In this document: piece by piece, positions 16,294-25,340 of the stretch
Layout: each line of letters opens with the position of its first letter
Numbering within the stretch: the first letter of the stretch is position 1
DNA from: Ensifer sp. LCM 4579
Lineage (GTDB): Bacteria > Pseudomonadota > Alphaproteobacteria > Rhizobiales > Rhizobiaceae
DNA: 64,000 bases
Assembly: GCF_001854885.1 (NCBI RefSeq)
Contig: NZ_MDDV01000013.1
Span: 438,272-502,271 of the forward strand
Direction of reading: 5' to 3'
Translations under genes and position numbers: made by a program
Notes under the pieces: model-generated
Told to the model about the DNA's origin: nothing
The model's input: only the letters and a program-made list of their open reading frames with translations
Database searches by the model: none

Positions 16294-19005
16294 ATGGAAA
16301 CACATCTTTCCCGCTACATATGGACTCATACCCGCAAGCAGCAGCTTTGGATCCTGCTGGTCGTGGCATTGTCGATGATTCCCTATTTCCTGTCCTTCGA
16401 CCTGCCGAAGCAGATCGTCAACGGGCCCATTCAGGGTGACGGTTTCGAAACGCCCGGGGCTACCCAGCCCTTCATGCCGATTTCTTTCGACTTGCCGATC
16501 GTCGGTCATGTCGATTTGTTTTCCGGCTTCGAGCTTGGCCGGCAAGGTACGCTGCTGGCGCTCAGCCTGGTGTTTCTCGTGCTCGTGATCGTCAACGGTC
16601 TCTTCAAATTCTACATCAACACCTACAAGGGCCGGCTCGGCGAGCGACTCCTCAGACGCATCCGTTTCGAACTGATCGACCGCATCCTGCGCTTCCCGCC
16701 CAACCATTTGAAGCGGGTGAAGCCTGCCGAAATCGCCACCATGGTCAAAGACGAGGTCGAGCCCATGGGCGGCTTCACTGGCGACGCCTTCGTGCAGCCG
16801 GCGCTGCTCGGCGGCCAGGCGCTGACGGCGTTGTTCTTCATCCTTCTCCAGAATTTCTGGCTCGGCTTCGTTGCGGCGCTCGTCGTCGCCCTGCAGGCGA
16901 TAATCATTCCGCGCATGCGCAAGCGGCTGCTGGTCCTCGGCCGCGAACGCCAGTTGACCGCCCGTCAGCTTTCGGGCCGGGTCAGCGAAATCGTCGACGG
17001 CATTCACACCATCCGCGGTCATGATACGTCGAACTACGAGAGGGCCGATATCGCCGCGCGCCTCGGCTATATCTTCAAGATTCGCTACGACCTTTACCAA
17101 TGGAAGTTCCTGGTGAAGTTTCTCAACAACTTCCTCGCCCAGGTGACGCCGTTCCTCTTCTACTCGATCGGCGGCTATCTCGCGCTGCAGGGGCGGCTCG
17201 ACATCGGTCAGCTCGTCGCGGTGATCGGCGCGTACAAGGATCTGCCAGGTCCTTTGAAGGAACTGATCGACTGGGATCAGGCGCGCCAGGACGTCCAGGT
17301 GAAATACACGCAGGTCGTGGAACAGTTCAGCGTCGAACCGCTTATCGATCCGAAGGTCCAGGAGGTCTCGGTCGAGCCTGCTCCTCAATTGAGCGGCGCG
17401 CTTGCAGCGGTCAATCTGTCGCTCGCCGACGACGGTGGGGCGAAGCTCATCGAACACGTGTCGCTCCAGATCCATCCGGGCGAGACGGTTGCGATCACCG
17501 GCGGCACCGGCAGTGGCGGCGAGGCGCTGGCCGAGGCCTTCGGGCGGCTGACGTGGCCCGCAAGCGGGAGGATCGTCGTCGGTGACAACGATATCCGCGA
17601 AGTGCCGGAAGCCGTCATCGGGCGGCGGATCTCCTATGCCTCTTCCGAGGTCTACACCTTCCAGGGCAGCCTCGGCGACAATCTTCTCTACGGACTGAAA
17701 CACGCACCGTTGACCGAGGTCGTCTATGAAGGTGACAGGGCCGCCCACCGCAGATGGGAGTTGTTGGAAGCGAAGCTTGCCGGCAATCCGTCGCTCGACA
17801 TCAACAGCGATTGGATCGACTACGCCGCCGCGGGTGCGACCGGCCCGGAGGATCTCTTTGCCAAGGTGAGGGCGGTTCTCGATGTTGTGCTGCTGACCAA
17901 TGACGTCTTGGCGCTGGCTGTCCGCTCGACCATGGATCCGGTCGAACATGCGGACTTCGCAGGTGAGATCGTCGACATGCGCGGCGCCCTGCGCCGGCGT
18001 CTGGAGGACGAGAAGCTAAGCGATCTGGTCGTGTTCTTCGAACCTGGTTCCTACAACATCGAGGCGACCGTCGGCGAGAACCTGCTTTTCGGAACCGTAA
18101 CGGACCGGGCGAGGTGGGAGCAGGCGCTGGAGAACCATCCGTTCTTCAAGACGGTGCTGAAGCGTGCGGGTCTGCACGAGGCTTTCTATGAAATGGGGCT
18201 GGAGATCGCGGAAAACGTCGTCGAACTGTTCCGCGACCTGCCTCCGGATCATCCGTTCTTCCAGCAACTCACCTTCATGACGAGCGACGAGATTCCCGTC
18301 TATGAAGGGCTCCTGCAGAGGTTGAGGGGGCGGCCACTGGAAGAGGTCTCGGAAGATGACGCTATCCGCATCATCCGCCTATGCTTCGGCTACATCGAGA
18401 CGCGGCACCGCTTCGGTCTCTTGAGCGATAAACTGATGACGAAGATCGTCGAGGCCCGAAGCGAGTTCAGCGACGGGCTGCCCGCCGATCTCATGGGCAT
18501 CATCGAGCATTACGAGCCGAACCGCTACATGGCTTCTGCGAGCATCATCGACAACGTGCTTTTCGGCCGCATTGGCCACAAGCACACGGACGGCTCGGAC
18601 AAGATTCGGGCGATCGTGCGCGACCTTTTCGAATCGCTTGGTCTTGACGGCAAGGTGCTGGCCTTCGGCCTCGATTTCGACGTCGGGGCGGGCGGCAAGC
18701 GCCTGACGGCTGGTCAGCGGCAGAAACTCAATCTGGCGCGCACGCTCATGCGCATCTCGGACTTCTATGTGTTCAATCAGCCGCTGCTTGCCCTCGATCA
18801 GCGCACGCAGGACCGGATTACGCGGAACGTCTTTGCGTTCCTCCGCGATGAGAATCGCAATCCGGCCATCGTCTGGGTCATTTCCAATCCGGCCCTCTCG
18901 GAACTCTTCGATCGCGTTGCGCATTTCGAGAATGGACGGCTGTCGAAGGATGAGACCGCGCAAACGCCCGCAAAAGACAGCGACTACAAGGAATTGGCAT
19001 CTTGA
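16294..19005 (+). CDS. ABC-type transmembrane protein with degenerate ATPase domain and large insertion
   Basis: 903 residues. Residues ~20-340 form an ABC exporter-type membrane domain with about six spans (QLWILLVVALSMIPYFLSF; LALSLVFLVLVIVNGLF; LTALFFILLQNFWLGFVAAL). The ATPase part follows, but its catalytic residues are replaced. Walker A reads GGTGSGGE, with Gly409 in place of Lys. Walker B reads FYVFNQP, with N828/Q829 in place of Asp/Glu. The H-loop is N865 (VISNPAL), and the signature reads LTAGQRQ (804-810). Between Q-loop region and signature lies an insertion of ~300 residues holding two more Q-loop-like segments. It is most likely a pseudo-ATPase. A cyclic-nucleotide-binding gene follows at 93 bp. 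No characterised relative is known to me. Confidence 0.85.
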   Translation: METHLSRYIWTHTRKQQLWILLVVALSMIPYFLSFDLPKQIVNGPIQGDGFETPGATQPFMPISFDLPIVGHVDLFSGFELGRQGTLLALSLVFLVLVIVNGLFKFYINTYKGRLGERLLRRIRFELIDRILRFPPNHLKRVKPAEIATMVKDEVEPMGGFTGDAFVQPALLGGQALTALFFILLQNFWLGFVAALVVALQAIIIPRMRKRLLVLGRERQLTARQLSGRVSEIVDGIHTIRGHDTSNYERADIAARLGYIFKIRYDLYQWKFLVKFLNNFLAQVTPFLFYSIGGYLALQGRLDIGQLVAVIGAYKDLPGPLKELIDWDQARQDVQVKYTQVVEQFSVEPLIDPKVQEVSVEPAPQLSGALAAVNLSLADDGGAKLIEHVSLQIHPGETVAITGGTGSGGEALAEAFGRLTWPASGRIVVGDNDIREVPEAVIGRRISYASSEVYTFQGSLGDNLLYGLKHAPLTEVVYEGDRAAHRRWELLEAKLAGNPSLDINSDWIDYAAAGATGPEDLFAKVRAVLDVVLLTNDVLALAVRSTMDPVEHADFAGEIVDMRGALRRRLEDEKLSDLVVFFEPGSYNIEATVGENLLFGTVTDRARWEQALENHPFFKTVLKRAGLHEAFYEMGLEIAENVVELFRDLPPDHPFFQQLTFMTSDEIPVYEGLLQRLRGRPLEEVSEDDAIRIIRLCFGYIETRHRFGLLSDKLMTKIVEARSEFSDGLPADLMGIIEHYEPNRYMASASIIDNVLFGRIGHKHTDGSDKIRAIVRDLFESLGLDGKVLAFGLDFDVGAGGKRLTAGQRQKLNLARTLMRISDFYVFNQPLLALDQRTQDRITRNVFAFLRDENRNPAIVWVISNPALSELFDRVAHFENGRLSKDETAQTPAKDSDYKELAS

Positions 19006-19098
19006 TGTAGTATTTGTGCGAGGAGGCAGGCATATTTCCCGAACGTGGGGACGGGAGGTGTTTGCGCCCGTGACAGATGCGGAGAGAAGCGGACTGAT

Positions 19099-19563
19099 AT
19101 GCTCCTGAAAGACGAAGTGGAAATGCTGCGCCGGATTACGCTGTTTGCCGGTCTGCCACCTGCAAAGCTCAAGCTTCTGGCCTTCACCTCCGACCGTGTG
19201 CTCTATGGCGCGGGGGAGAGCCTGTTTCATCAGGGGGACATCGGCGATGCTGCCTATGTCATCCTGTCTGGCAAGGCGGATGTGCTGGTCTCGACGTCGA
19301 CTGGTCCGGTGAAGGTCGCCGAGGTGGAAGAGAATTCGATCATTGGCGAGATCGCCATTCTCTGTAATACGCCGCGCACCGCTACGATCACGACGACGAC
19401 GCCGCTTGAGGCCCTGCGCATCCGCAAGGACGACTTCCTGAAGCTATTGGCCGATTTTCCGGAGATGGCCGTGGAGATCATGCGCGTTCTTGCCGATCGC
19501 CTCAGCCAGACGACATCGGAACTGACAGAGGCACGCAGCCGCGCCCAACGCGTCGAAGCCTGA
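19099..19563 (+). CDS. Cyclic nucleotide-binding (cNMP) domain protein
   Basis: 154 residues forming a stand-alone CAP-like beta-roll without a DNA-binding domain. The phosphate-binding cassette is intact, with E84 in IGEIAIL and R93 in PRTATI, so it should bind a cyclic mononucleotide. A helical tail (ADRLSQTTSELTEARSRAQR) could form a short coiled coil for partner contact. ATG 19099 is chosen because homology starts at LLKDEVEMLRRITLF; an in-frame ATG at 19045 lies upstream. It is immediately downstream of the pseudo-ATPase transporter gene in the same direction, so the two probably work together (inference). The cyclase at 3.2 kb is one possible ligand source. Confidence 0.85.
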   Translation: MLLKDEVEMLRRITLFAGLPPAKLKLLAFTSDRVLYGAGESLFHQGDIGDAAYVILSGKADVLVSTSTGPVKVAEVEENSIIGEIAILCNTPRTATITTTTPLEALRIRKDDFLKLLADFPEMAVEIMRVLADRLSQTTSELTEARSRAQRVEA

Positions 19564-19649
19564 GGTTTTTCGATTTCTGCCAGATGCCGCGGCCGCCTTT
19601 GCTTGATGATCTTGTCGTGAGCCCGGTTCCGAGTCCCAAGTCACGCGCC

Positions 19650-19740
19650 ACAGCGCCGCGCGTCTCTTCAGGCACGCTGTAATTCTTTGTATCTACGTAT
19701 CGCGTTTTCCGAAAAACGATTCCGGTTTTCGGGCCGATCA
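19650..19740. repeat. Rhizobial intergenic repeat-like element (degenerate)
   Basis: The stretch with CGCCGCGCGTCTCTTCAG, CGCTGTAATTCTTTG and then CGTTTTCCGAAAAACGATTC resembles a repetitive intergenic sequence I remember as common in Rhizobium/Sinorhizobium (GCGCGTCT hairpin, then TGAATT-type and paired CCGATTC/GAATCGG arms). GCGTTTTCCGAAAA and TTTTCGG arms could pair. It lies directly upstream of the FkbM gene. The identification is from memory of the consensus and needs a genome-wide search. Confidence 0.45.
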
Positions 19741-19754
19741 GCTAGAGAAGCGCC

Positions 19755-20504
19755 ATGCGCGCGATAACCTATTTCCAAAAAACCGTCTACTTTCCCGAGA
19801 AACCGGAAAAGAAACGCTTCTTCGCCCGGCTCCAGGCCGGGGAGTGGGAGCCCGGCACGTTCCGCAATATCGAACGCCTCGTCGACGACAGGACGACATT
19901 CGTCGATATTGGCGGCTGGATCGGCGTCACCCCCTATTGGGCTGCGCAGATCGCGCACAACGTCATTGCTGTCGAGCCAGACCCGGTCTGCTTCGATGTG
20001 CTGACGCAGATGCGGCCGGGAAATGCCGGCCGGGTGGAACTCATCAATGCCGCGCTGTCCGAGGATGAGAGCCTGGTGCTCCACTCCGTCGGCGGCGGCT
20101 TTGGCAGCTCGGAGACCTCGGCGCTTATTGCCGACGAAACAGGCATGGCGATTACCGCCAGGACCGTCACCATCCCGGAACTCCAGGCGATGGCGAAGAC
20201 CGAGCGGCTTTGCTTCAAAATCGACATCGAAGGCTATGAGTATAAGGCGCTCGACCAATTTCGCGCGATCGATCGGAAGAGGACCGCGGGCGTGCTTCTG
20301 GCCGTGCACCCGCAAATCCTCGCGGCCTCGCTGTCCGGCCCGGCTGCATTTCGGGTGCTTCGTACGGTGGTGGCGACGATCCGCCTCGTCCGGCGCTTCC
20401 GCGGCTTCCGACTGGAAAATCCCTCCGCGATCTGGGGGGCGCTCCGCAAGTCGATTGCCCGGCGCGAACTCAGGGGCTTCGACCTGCTCTTCGTCCCGAA
20501 ATAG
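19755..20504 (+). CDS. FkbM family methyltransferase
   Basis: 249 residues of the FkbM SAM-dependent methyltransferase family, often found with O-methylation of surface glycans. Motif I is TTFVDIGGWIGVTPYWAA with the ribose-binding VIAVEPDPVCF downstream. The FkbM hallmark LCFKIDIEGYEYKALDQF is present at about residue 155. A basic C-terminal region (TIRLVRRFRGFRLE) follows. GAGAAG precedes the ATG by about 5 bases. The gene is monocistronic between the cNMP gene and the convergent hmrR. Target unknown; the neighbouring glycosyltransferases make a glycan plausible. Confidence 0.85.
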   Translation: MRAITYFQKTVYFPEKPEKKRFFARLQAGEWEPGTFRNIERLVDDRTTFVDIGGWIGVTPYWAAQIAHNVIAVEPDPVCFDVLTQMRPGNAGRVELINAALSEDESLVLHSVGGGFGSSETSALIADETGMAITARTVTIPELQAMAKTERLCFKIDIEGYEYKALDQFRAIDRKRTAGVLLAVHPQILAASLSGPAAFRVLRTVVATIRLVRRFRGFRLENPSAIWGALRKSIARRELRGFDLLFVPK

Positions 20505-20608
20505 TGCATTTCGCTAAGGCAGAGCGCGTCGCATGCACTTCGGTGAATGCTCGCTTCAGGGCTCGGTTCGCGGGCGCCCATGGGTCGTCGCTGTCCGTTT
20601 CGATCCCG

Positions 20609-21085
20609 CTATGCGCGCGATCGCTGCGCACCTTGCAGGGGATTGATGCCGGTGCGCCCGAACCGGGCCGGCTCGCTTGATGTCTCCAGCTCGCCGACGC
20701 CGCCTGAAAGATCGTCGAGGATCGGGCAATCCGGCCGGGCATCGCCATGGCAATGCGCGGCCAGATGCTTGAGCGTGCGGCTCATTGCCTTCAGTTCGTC
20801 TGCCTTGCGCTCCAGCAACTTCACCTGATCAAGCGCGATTTTCTTGACCTCGGCGCTGGCGCGCGATCGGTCGTGCCACAGTGCCAGGAGATCGGCCATC
20901 TGCTCGACGGTGAAGCCGAGATCGCGTGCCCGGCGAATGAAGCGCAGCGTGTGGACGTCATTGTCGCCGTAGCTGCGATAGCCGGATTGGCTGCGGCTCG
21001 CAGGCGGAATGAGGCCGATCGTTTCGTAGTAGCGGATCATTTTCGCCGAGACGCCTGAAGCGCGTGCGACATCGCCGATATTCAT
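20609..21085 (-). CDS. hmrR: Copper-responsive MerR-family regulator HmrR (CueR type)
   Basis: 158 residues. The N-terminal winged helix MNIGDVARASGVSAKMIRYY is followed by the dimerisation helix. The metal-binding loop has C112 and C120 in HCHGDARPDC, the same two-cysteine layout used by CueR for Cu(I), which distinguishes it from Zn- or Hg-sensing members. A ~35-residue C-terminal tail beyond the CueR length is present. ATG 21085 is selected by homology; the open frame extends upstream without motifs. It lies 79 bp after actP on the same strand and probably activates the actP promoter at 23721-23751, hence also itself if the pair is co-transcribed. Confidence 0.93.
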   Translation of the reverse strand: MNIGDVARASGVSAKMIRYYETIGLIPPASRSQSGYRSYGDNDVHTLRFIRRARDLGFTVEQMADLLALWHDRSRASAEVKKIALDQVKLLERKADELKAMSRTLKHLAAHCHGDARPDCPILDDLSGGVGELETSSEPARFGRTGINPLQGAQRSRA

Positions 21086-21164
21086 GCGATAACCTTTCGA
21101 TTCCTGAGCCAAGATATAGACCCTGTGCCAGCCGGATTCCAGGATCTCGAGCAGGGCCGCGCCT

Positions 21165-23660
21165 CTAAGCTTGCGCCTTGAAGCGCTTGAGGCGCAGCGC
21201 GTTCCCGACGACGAAGATACTCGAAAGCGCCATCGCGGCCGCGGCGAAGACCGGCGAGAGCAGCACGCCATAGGCGGGATAGAGCGCGCCCGCGGCGACC
21301 GGGATCAGGACCACGTTATAGGCGAAGGCCCAGAACAGGTTTTCCTTGATATTGCGGATCGTGGCCCTGGACAGCGCGATCGCCTTCGGCACGCCGAGCA
21401 GATCGCCGGACATCAGCACCACGTCGGCACTTTCAATGGCAATATCCGTCCCCGTGCCGATTGCCAGTCCGACATCGGCGGCTGCCAAAGCCGGCGCGTC
21501 GTTTATGCCGTCGCCGACGAAGGCCACCTTCCGGCCGTCCGCCTGAAACCGTCTGAGCGCGGCAACCTTTGCGTCCGGCAGCACCTCCGCGGACACCTCG
21601 TCGATCCCGAGTTTGCGGGCGATGGCATCTGCCGTGCGGCGATTGTCGCCGGTAATCATCGCGATCTTCAGACCCAGATCTTGCAATTGCCGGATAGCCT
21701 GGGGTGTCGTCTCCTTGATCGGGTCGGCGACGGCGATAATGGCGGCAAGTCTACCGTCGATCGCGGCATAGAGGGGGCTTTTGCCGCCATGGGCGAGGCG
21801 CTCGGCCGCGGCGGCGAAGGCCGAAACATCGAGGCCCAGCCGCGCCATCAGCCTGTCGGCGCCCACGTAGACTGTCTTGCCCGCGACCTCGGCGTGGGTG
21901 CCGAAGCCGGGGATCGCTTCGAAAATTTCCGGCTCCGCGATCGGTAGGCCATCGGCCTTCGCTGCAGCAACGATGGCTTGTGCGATCGGGTGTTCCGAGC
22001 GCGTCTCGGCCGCTGCAATTGAGGCGAGTACCGTGTTGCGGTCGAAGCCGGGGGCAGTCTCCAGGTCGGTCAGTTCCGGACGGCCATTGGTGAGCGTGCC
22101 CGTCTTGTCGATGGCGATGATCTCGGCATTGCGCAGCGTTTGCAGCGCCTCTCCCTTGCGGAAGAGAACGCCCATCTCCGCGGCCCGCCCGGTGCCGACC
22201 ATGATCGATGTTGGCGTGGCGAGCCCCATGGCGCAGGGGCAGGCGATGATCAGTACCGCGACACTGTTGACGAGGGCGAAGGTCAGGGCGGGATCCGGTC
22301 CGAAGACGAACCAGACCAGGAAGGTCAGCAGCGCAATTGTCATGACCATCGGCACGAACCAGGCGGTGACGCGATCGACAAGCGCCTGGATTGGCAATTT
22401 CGCGCCCTGGGCCTGTTCAACCATTCGGATGATCCGGGCAAGCACCGTGTCCGCTCCCACCTTTGTGGCGCGGAAGGTGAAGGCGCCGGTCCGGTTGATC
22501 GTGCCGCCGACCACCTCTGAGCCGCTCGTCTTTTCCACCGGCACGGGCTCGCCGGTGATCATGGATTCATCGACATAGGAGGAGCCCTCGATCACCACGC
22601 CATCGACGGCGATCTTCTCGCCGGGACGCACGAGCACGACATTGCCGGTACGCAAGTCTGCTATCGCAACTTCAGCCATCTCTCCGTTGCGCAGGACGCG
22701 GGCGGTCTTCGGCTGCAGTCCCATGAGATGCTTGATTGCCTCGGAGGTGCGGCCCTTGGCGCGCGCCTCCAGAAGCCGACCGAGCAGGATCAGCGTGACG
22801 ATCACCGCCGCGGCCTCGAAATAGACATTGGCCGTTCCGGCGGGCAGTAGGCCGGAGGCAAAGGTTGCGACGACCGAATACCCCCAGGCGGCGGCCGCGC
22901 CGATTGCGACCAGCGAGTTCATGTCGGGGGATGCGCCAAGGAGCGCCGGCACGCCCTTCGCGAAGAAGCGAAGGCCGGGGCCGAACAGTACGAGCGTTGC
23001 GAGGGCGAACTGGAGATACCAGCTTTCCTCCATGCCGATCTCTCTCATGACGAATTCGTGGATACTCGGCACGAAGTGCGAGCCCATTTCGAGGATGAAT
23101 ACGGGCAGTGTCAAAAGCGCGGCAATGGCGACGTCGCGTTTCAGTCGTCGGCTTTCCACGTCGCGCCTATCCGTTTCCCGGTCGGATGCTTCGGCGCCGC
23201 CGATGCGCCTTGCCTCATAGCCGATGCCGCGTATGGCCGCCTCGACGTTCGCGGCCGAGGCCAAGCCCCTGACGAGGCGAACGGTCGCCCGCTCGGTCGC
23301 GAGATTGACATTGGCCTCAATGACGCCCGGAACTGCCTTCACGGCTTTCTCGACGCGCGACACGCACGAGGCGCAGTTCATGCCTTCGACCTTGAAGTCG
23401 AACTGCTCTTCCGCCACCTCATAACCGGCATCTTCCACCGCCTTGACGATATCCGCCGGCTTCGCTGTCTCGTCGAACCGCACCTCGGCGCGTTCCGTTG
23501 CGAGATTGACGGATGCGGATCGAACGCCCGGCACGGCGCAGACCGCCCTCTCGACACGCTTCACGCAGGAAGCACAGCTCATGCCCTCAATCGAAAAGGT
23601 GGCGCTACGCTCGTCCGAAATCGGTCCGGCATATCCCCTGGCGCTCTCGGGCAACGTCAT
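21165..23660 (-). CDS. actP: Cu(I)-exporting P1B-type ATPase
   Basis: 831 residues. Two N-terminal heavy-metal domains carry GMSCASC and GMNCASC. Eight membrane helices follow, with the copper-selecting CPC motif in [13 protein letters not shown]. The phosphorylation site is DKTGTLTNG, the actuator loop is TGEPVPVEK, and the ATP-binding domain has SEHPIAQAI and [10 protein letters not shown]. It pumps cytoplasmic Cu(I) to the periplasm, giving copper tolerance. AGGAAG lies about 6 bases before the ATG. The promoter region has a CueR-type operator. Motifs are complete, so activity is expected. Confidence 0.95.
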   Translation of the reverse strand: MTLPESARGYAGPISDERSATFSIEGMSCASCVKRVERAVCAVPGVRSASVNLATERAEVRFDETAKPADIVKAVEDAGYEVAEEQFDFKVEGMNCASCVSRVEKAVKAVPGVIEANVNLATERATVRLVRGLASAANVEAAIRGIGYEARRIGGAEASDRETDRRDVESRRLKRDVAIAALLTLPVFILEMGSHFVPSIHEFVMREIGMEESWYLQFALATLVLFGPGLRFFAKGVPALLGASPDMNSLVAIGAAAAWGYSVVATFASGLLPAGTANVYFEAAAVIVTLILLGRLLEARAKGRTSEAIKHLMGLQPKTARVLRNGEMAEVAIADLRTGNVVLVRPGEKIAVDGVVIEGSSYVDESMITGEPVPVEKTSGSEVVGGTINRTGAFTFRATKVGADTVLARIIRMVEQAQGAKLPIQALVDRVTAWFVPMVMTIALLTFLVWFVFGPDPALTFALVNSVAVLIIACPCAMGLATPTSIMVGTGRAAEMGVLFRKGEALQTLRNAEIIAIDKTGTLTNGRPELTDLETAPGFDRNTVLASIAAAETRSEHPIAQAIVAAAKADGLPIAEPEIFEAIPGFGTHAEVAGKTVYVGADRLMARLGLDVSAFAAAAERLAHGGKSPLYAAIDGRLAAIIAVADPIKETTPQAIRQLQDLGLKIAMITGDNRRTADAIARKLGIDEVSAEVLPDAKVAALRRFQADGRKVAFVGDGINDAPALAAADVGLAIGTGTDIAIESADVVLMSGDLLGVPKAIALSRATIRNIKENLFWAFAYNVVLIPVAAGALYPAYGVLLSPVFAAAAMALSSIFVVGNALRLKRFKAQA

Positions 23661-23720
23661 CTTCTTCTTCCTCGCGACTGCGATTGCTGGCGCCGGTAGG
23701 ACGACGCATTCGATTTACTG

Positions 23721-23751
23721 AAGATGGACCTTCCCAGCGTTGGAAGGTCAA
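23721..23751 (-). promoter_or_regulatory. CueR/HmrR-type promoter of actP
   Basis: On the minus strand TTGACC (23751-23746) is followed by a long, 19-base spacer and CATCTT (23726-23721). The spacer holds the dyad ACCTTCC-N7-GGAAGGT (23728-23748). This is the established architecture of CueR-activated promoters: long spacer with an ACCTTCC palindrome. It lies about 60 bp upstream of the actP start. Confidence 0.85.
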
Positions 23752-23890
23752 GAGGTGGGATTGCGAAAATGCGGCCGTTCCGAACATGCCTGCCGAGTCC
23801 GTGAAGCTTGTTCTCCAGTCTGCGGCTGGCGCTCCGGATCGAGGGCGGCACTCCGACCGGCGCCCGGGTGCTTTCCTGCGCGCGCGACAA

Positions 23891-25003
23891 TCATCCGGTC
23901 CGCTCTTGCCAATTGCCTGATCTATGACGCGAAGTCGCCGATGGTGTCTCCTCCAGGCGCAAACGCGGCAGTGCGTTCGGAAACATCTGCTGCACGAAAT
24001 CGATGAGCTGCTCGCGCATCTCGCAACGCAGATCGAAGGCGCGACCGGAGTCGGCAGCCGAGGCGAGGACGCGGATCTGCATCACGTTTTCGCGCAGATC
24101 GGTTACCGCCACATTCAGAACCTTGCCGTCAAAATTGACCGATCGCGACGCAATCTCCTCCACCTTCGTGCGAACGACGTCCACGGGCATCGTGTAGTCG
24201 AGGTAGACCATCATCGAACCGATCAGCGGAGCGCTCTCGCGTGTCCAGTTCTGGAAGGGGTTCTCCATGAAATAGTTCAATGGCAGAACGAGCCGGCGCC
24301 AGTCCCAGAGTTTCACGACGACATAGGTGGAGGTGATCTCTTCGACCCGTCCGAATTCCCCCTCGACGAGGATCGCGTCGTCGATGCGGATGGGCTGCGT
24401 AATCGCAAGCTGTACGCCGGCCAGGAGGTTTTTCAGGACCGGTTGCAAAGCGAGACCCACGACGATGCCGGCGGCGCCGGCGGAGGCGAGAAGGCTCACG
24501 CCATATTGTCTCACGTTCTCGAAGGTCATCAGCACAGCCGCTGCCGCCAGGACGATCAGCAGAGAATTGGCGATGCGGCGCATGATCCGGAACTGGGTGA
24601 CATGCTTGCGTGCGAGGAGGTTGTCCTCGGTATCGAGCTGGAAACGTCTGAGATAGACGACGGACCAGATATGCATGGCGTTGTGGATGATCCACGCCAC
24701 CAGGACGATGAGACAAACCAAGAGGAGATGACGCAGAGAGCTGGCCTGGCCCGGAGTGAGCGGTGCAACCAGGGCGGCGGCATGGAGGCCGAAGGCGACC
24801 GTTACCACTTTTCCCAGTCGTTCCGTGCGTGCGACAAGCGAACGCCAGAACAGATCCTTTTGGCCGACGACCCGTTGGAAAAGGCTGAAGACGAGCCGGT
24901 GGACGAGAAGGCCTGCGAATATGAAAGCGGCGAGAATTCCCAGGCTTGCGACCCACGCCGGAAGCAGCTCAATCTCGCGTTCCAGTCCGGATAGAAAATC
25001 CAT
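23891..25003 (-). CDS. MscS-family mechanosensitive channel
   Basis: 370 residues. Four to five membrane helices precede the conserved pore helix and neck, read as SLLASAGAAGIVVGLALQ then PVLKNLLAGVQLAITQPIRI. The beta domain (DAILVEGEFGRVEEITSTYV) and mixed alpha/beta vestibule follow, as in MscS. Such channels release solutes on hypo-osmotic shock. The helix before the pore (RIANSLLIVLAAAAVLMTF) is preceded by a basic loop. The ATG at 25003 has GAGGATGAACG upstream. Neighbours do not refine the role. Confidence 0.9.
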   Translation of the reverse strand: MDFLSGLEREIELLPAWVASLGILAAFIFAGLLVHRLVFSLFQRVVGQKDLFWRSLVARTERLGKVVTVAFGLHAAALVAPLTPGQASSLRHLLLVCLIVLVAWIIHNAMHIWSVVYLRRFQLDTEDNLLARKHVTQFRIMRRIANSLLIVLAAAAVLMTFENVRQYGVSLLASAGAAGIVVGLALQPVLKNLLAGVQLAITQPIRIDDAILVEGEFGRVEEITSTYVVVKLWDWRRLVLPLNYFMENPFQNWTRESAPLIGSMMVYLDYTMPVDVVRTKVEEIASRSVNFDGKVLNVAVTDLRENVMQIRVLASAADSGRAFDLRCEMREQLIDFVQQMFPNALPRLRLEETPSATSRHRSGNWQERTG

Positions 25004-25218
25004 TCGTTCATCCTCCCTGATCGTATTCGGGGGAGACCCGCCATTCTACAGCGCCGAGAGCCTTCTCAGACGCGCAACGGTCGGTGATTGCAGATTCATG
25101 TTGCGACTGGATTGGCGATTGTCTCGCCGAACTCCAGAATAGGTGAACTGCAAGCTGAGTAGAATTGTTTCCGCACTCGCTATGCGGAATGGCGCGCCTA
25201 TGACTCAAAGGCGGGACG

Positions 25219-25243
25219 AAAAAGCCCCGCACGAGGGCGGGGC
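25219..25243 (-). terminator. Intrinsic terminator on the minus strand
   Basis: On the minus strand GCCCCGC-CCTCGT-GCGGGGC is followed at once by TTTTT. An outer pair of arms, GGCGGGAC (25210-25217) and GTCCCGCC (25246-25253), could form instead and enclose the U-run. No minus-strand protein gene ends here, so a non-coding transcript is suggested. Confidence 0.7.
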
Positions 25244-25340
25244 AAGTCCCGCCTCCAGTTGCCTTCGTTGGGAGCGGGGGGCGTAGCCTAGAGATGTAGC
25301 TACGCTGAGACGCTATCTGCGGTTTGATCGGAGAGGAAGG
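25219..25340 (-). ncRNA. Candidate small RNA
   Basis: A minus-strand transcript ending at the terminator above would contain a perfect 7-bp hairpin GCGTAGC/GCTACGC (25281-25305). It would also contain a pyrimidine-rich single-stranded stretch CCTTCCTCTCC (about 25330-25340) able to pair with ribosome-binding sites, a feature of several rhizobial trans-acting sRNAs. No open frame with a ribosome-binding site fits this strand. The 5' end and promoter were not located, so the upstream boundary is a guess. Confidence 0.35.

Noticed and set aside
16174..17949. 591-residue open frame on the minus strand
   Set aside because: It lies fully antisense to the ABC-type gene, is rich in Arg/Glu/His without any family motif, and has no ribosome-binding site. 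Long antisense frames are expected in high-GC DNA.
25261..25320. tRNA gene suggested by the GCGTAGC/GCTACGC hairpin
   Set aside because: No acceptor stem, TTCRA loop or anticodon stem could be assembled around it.
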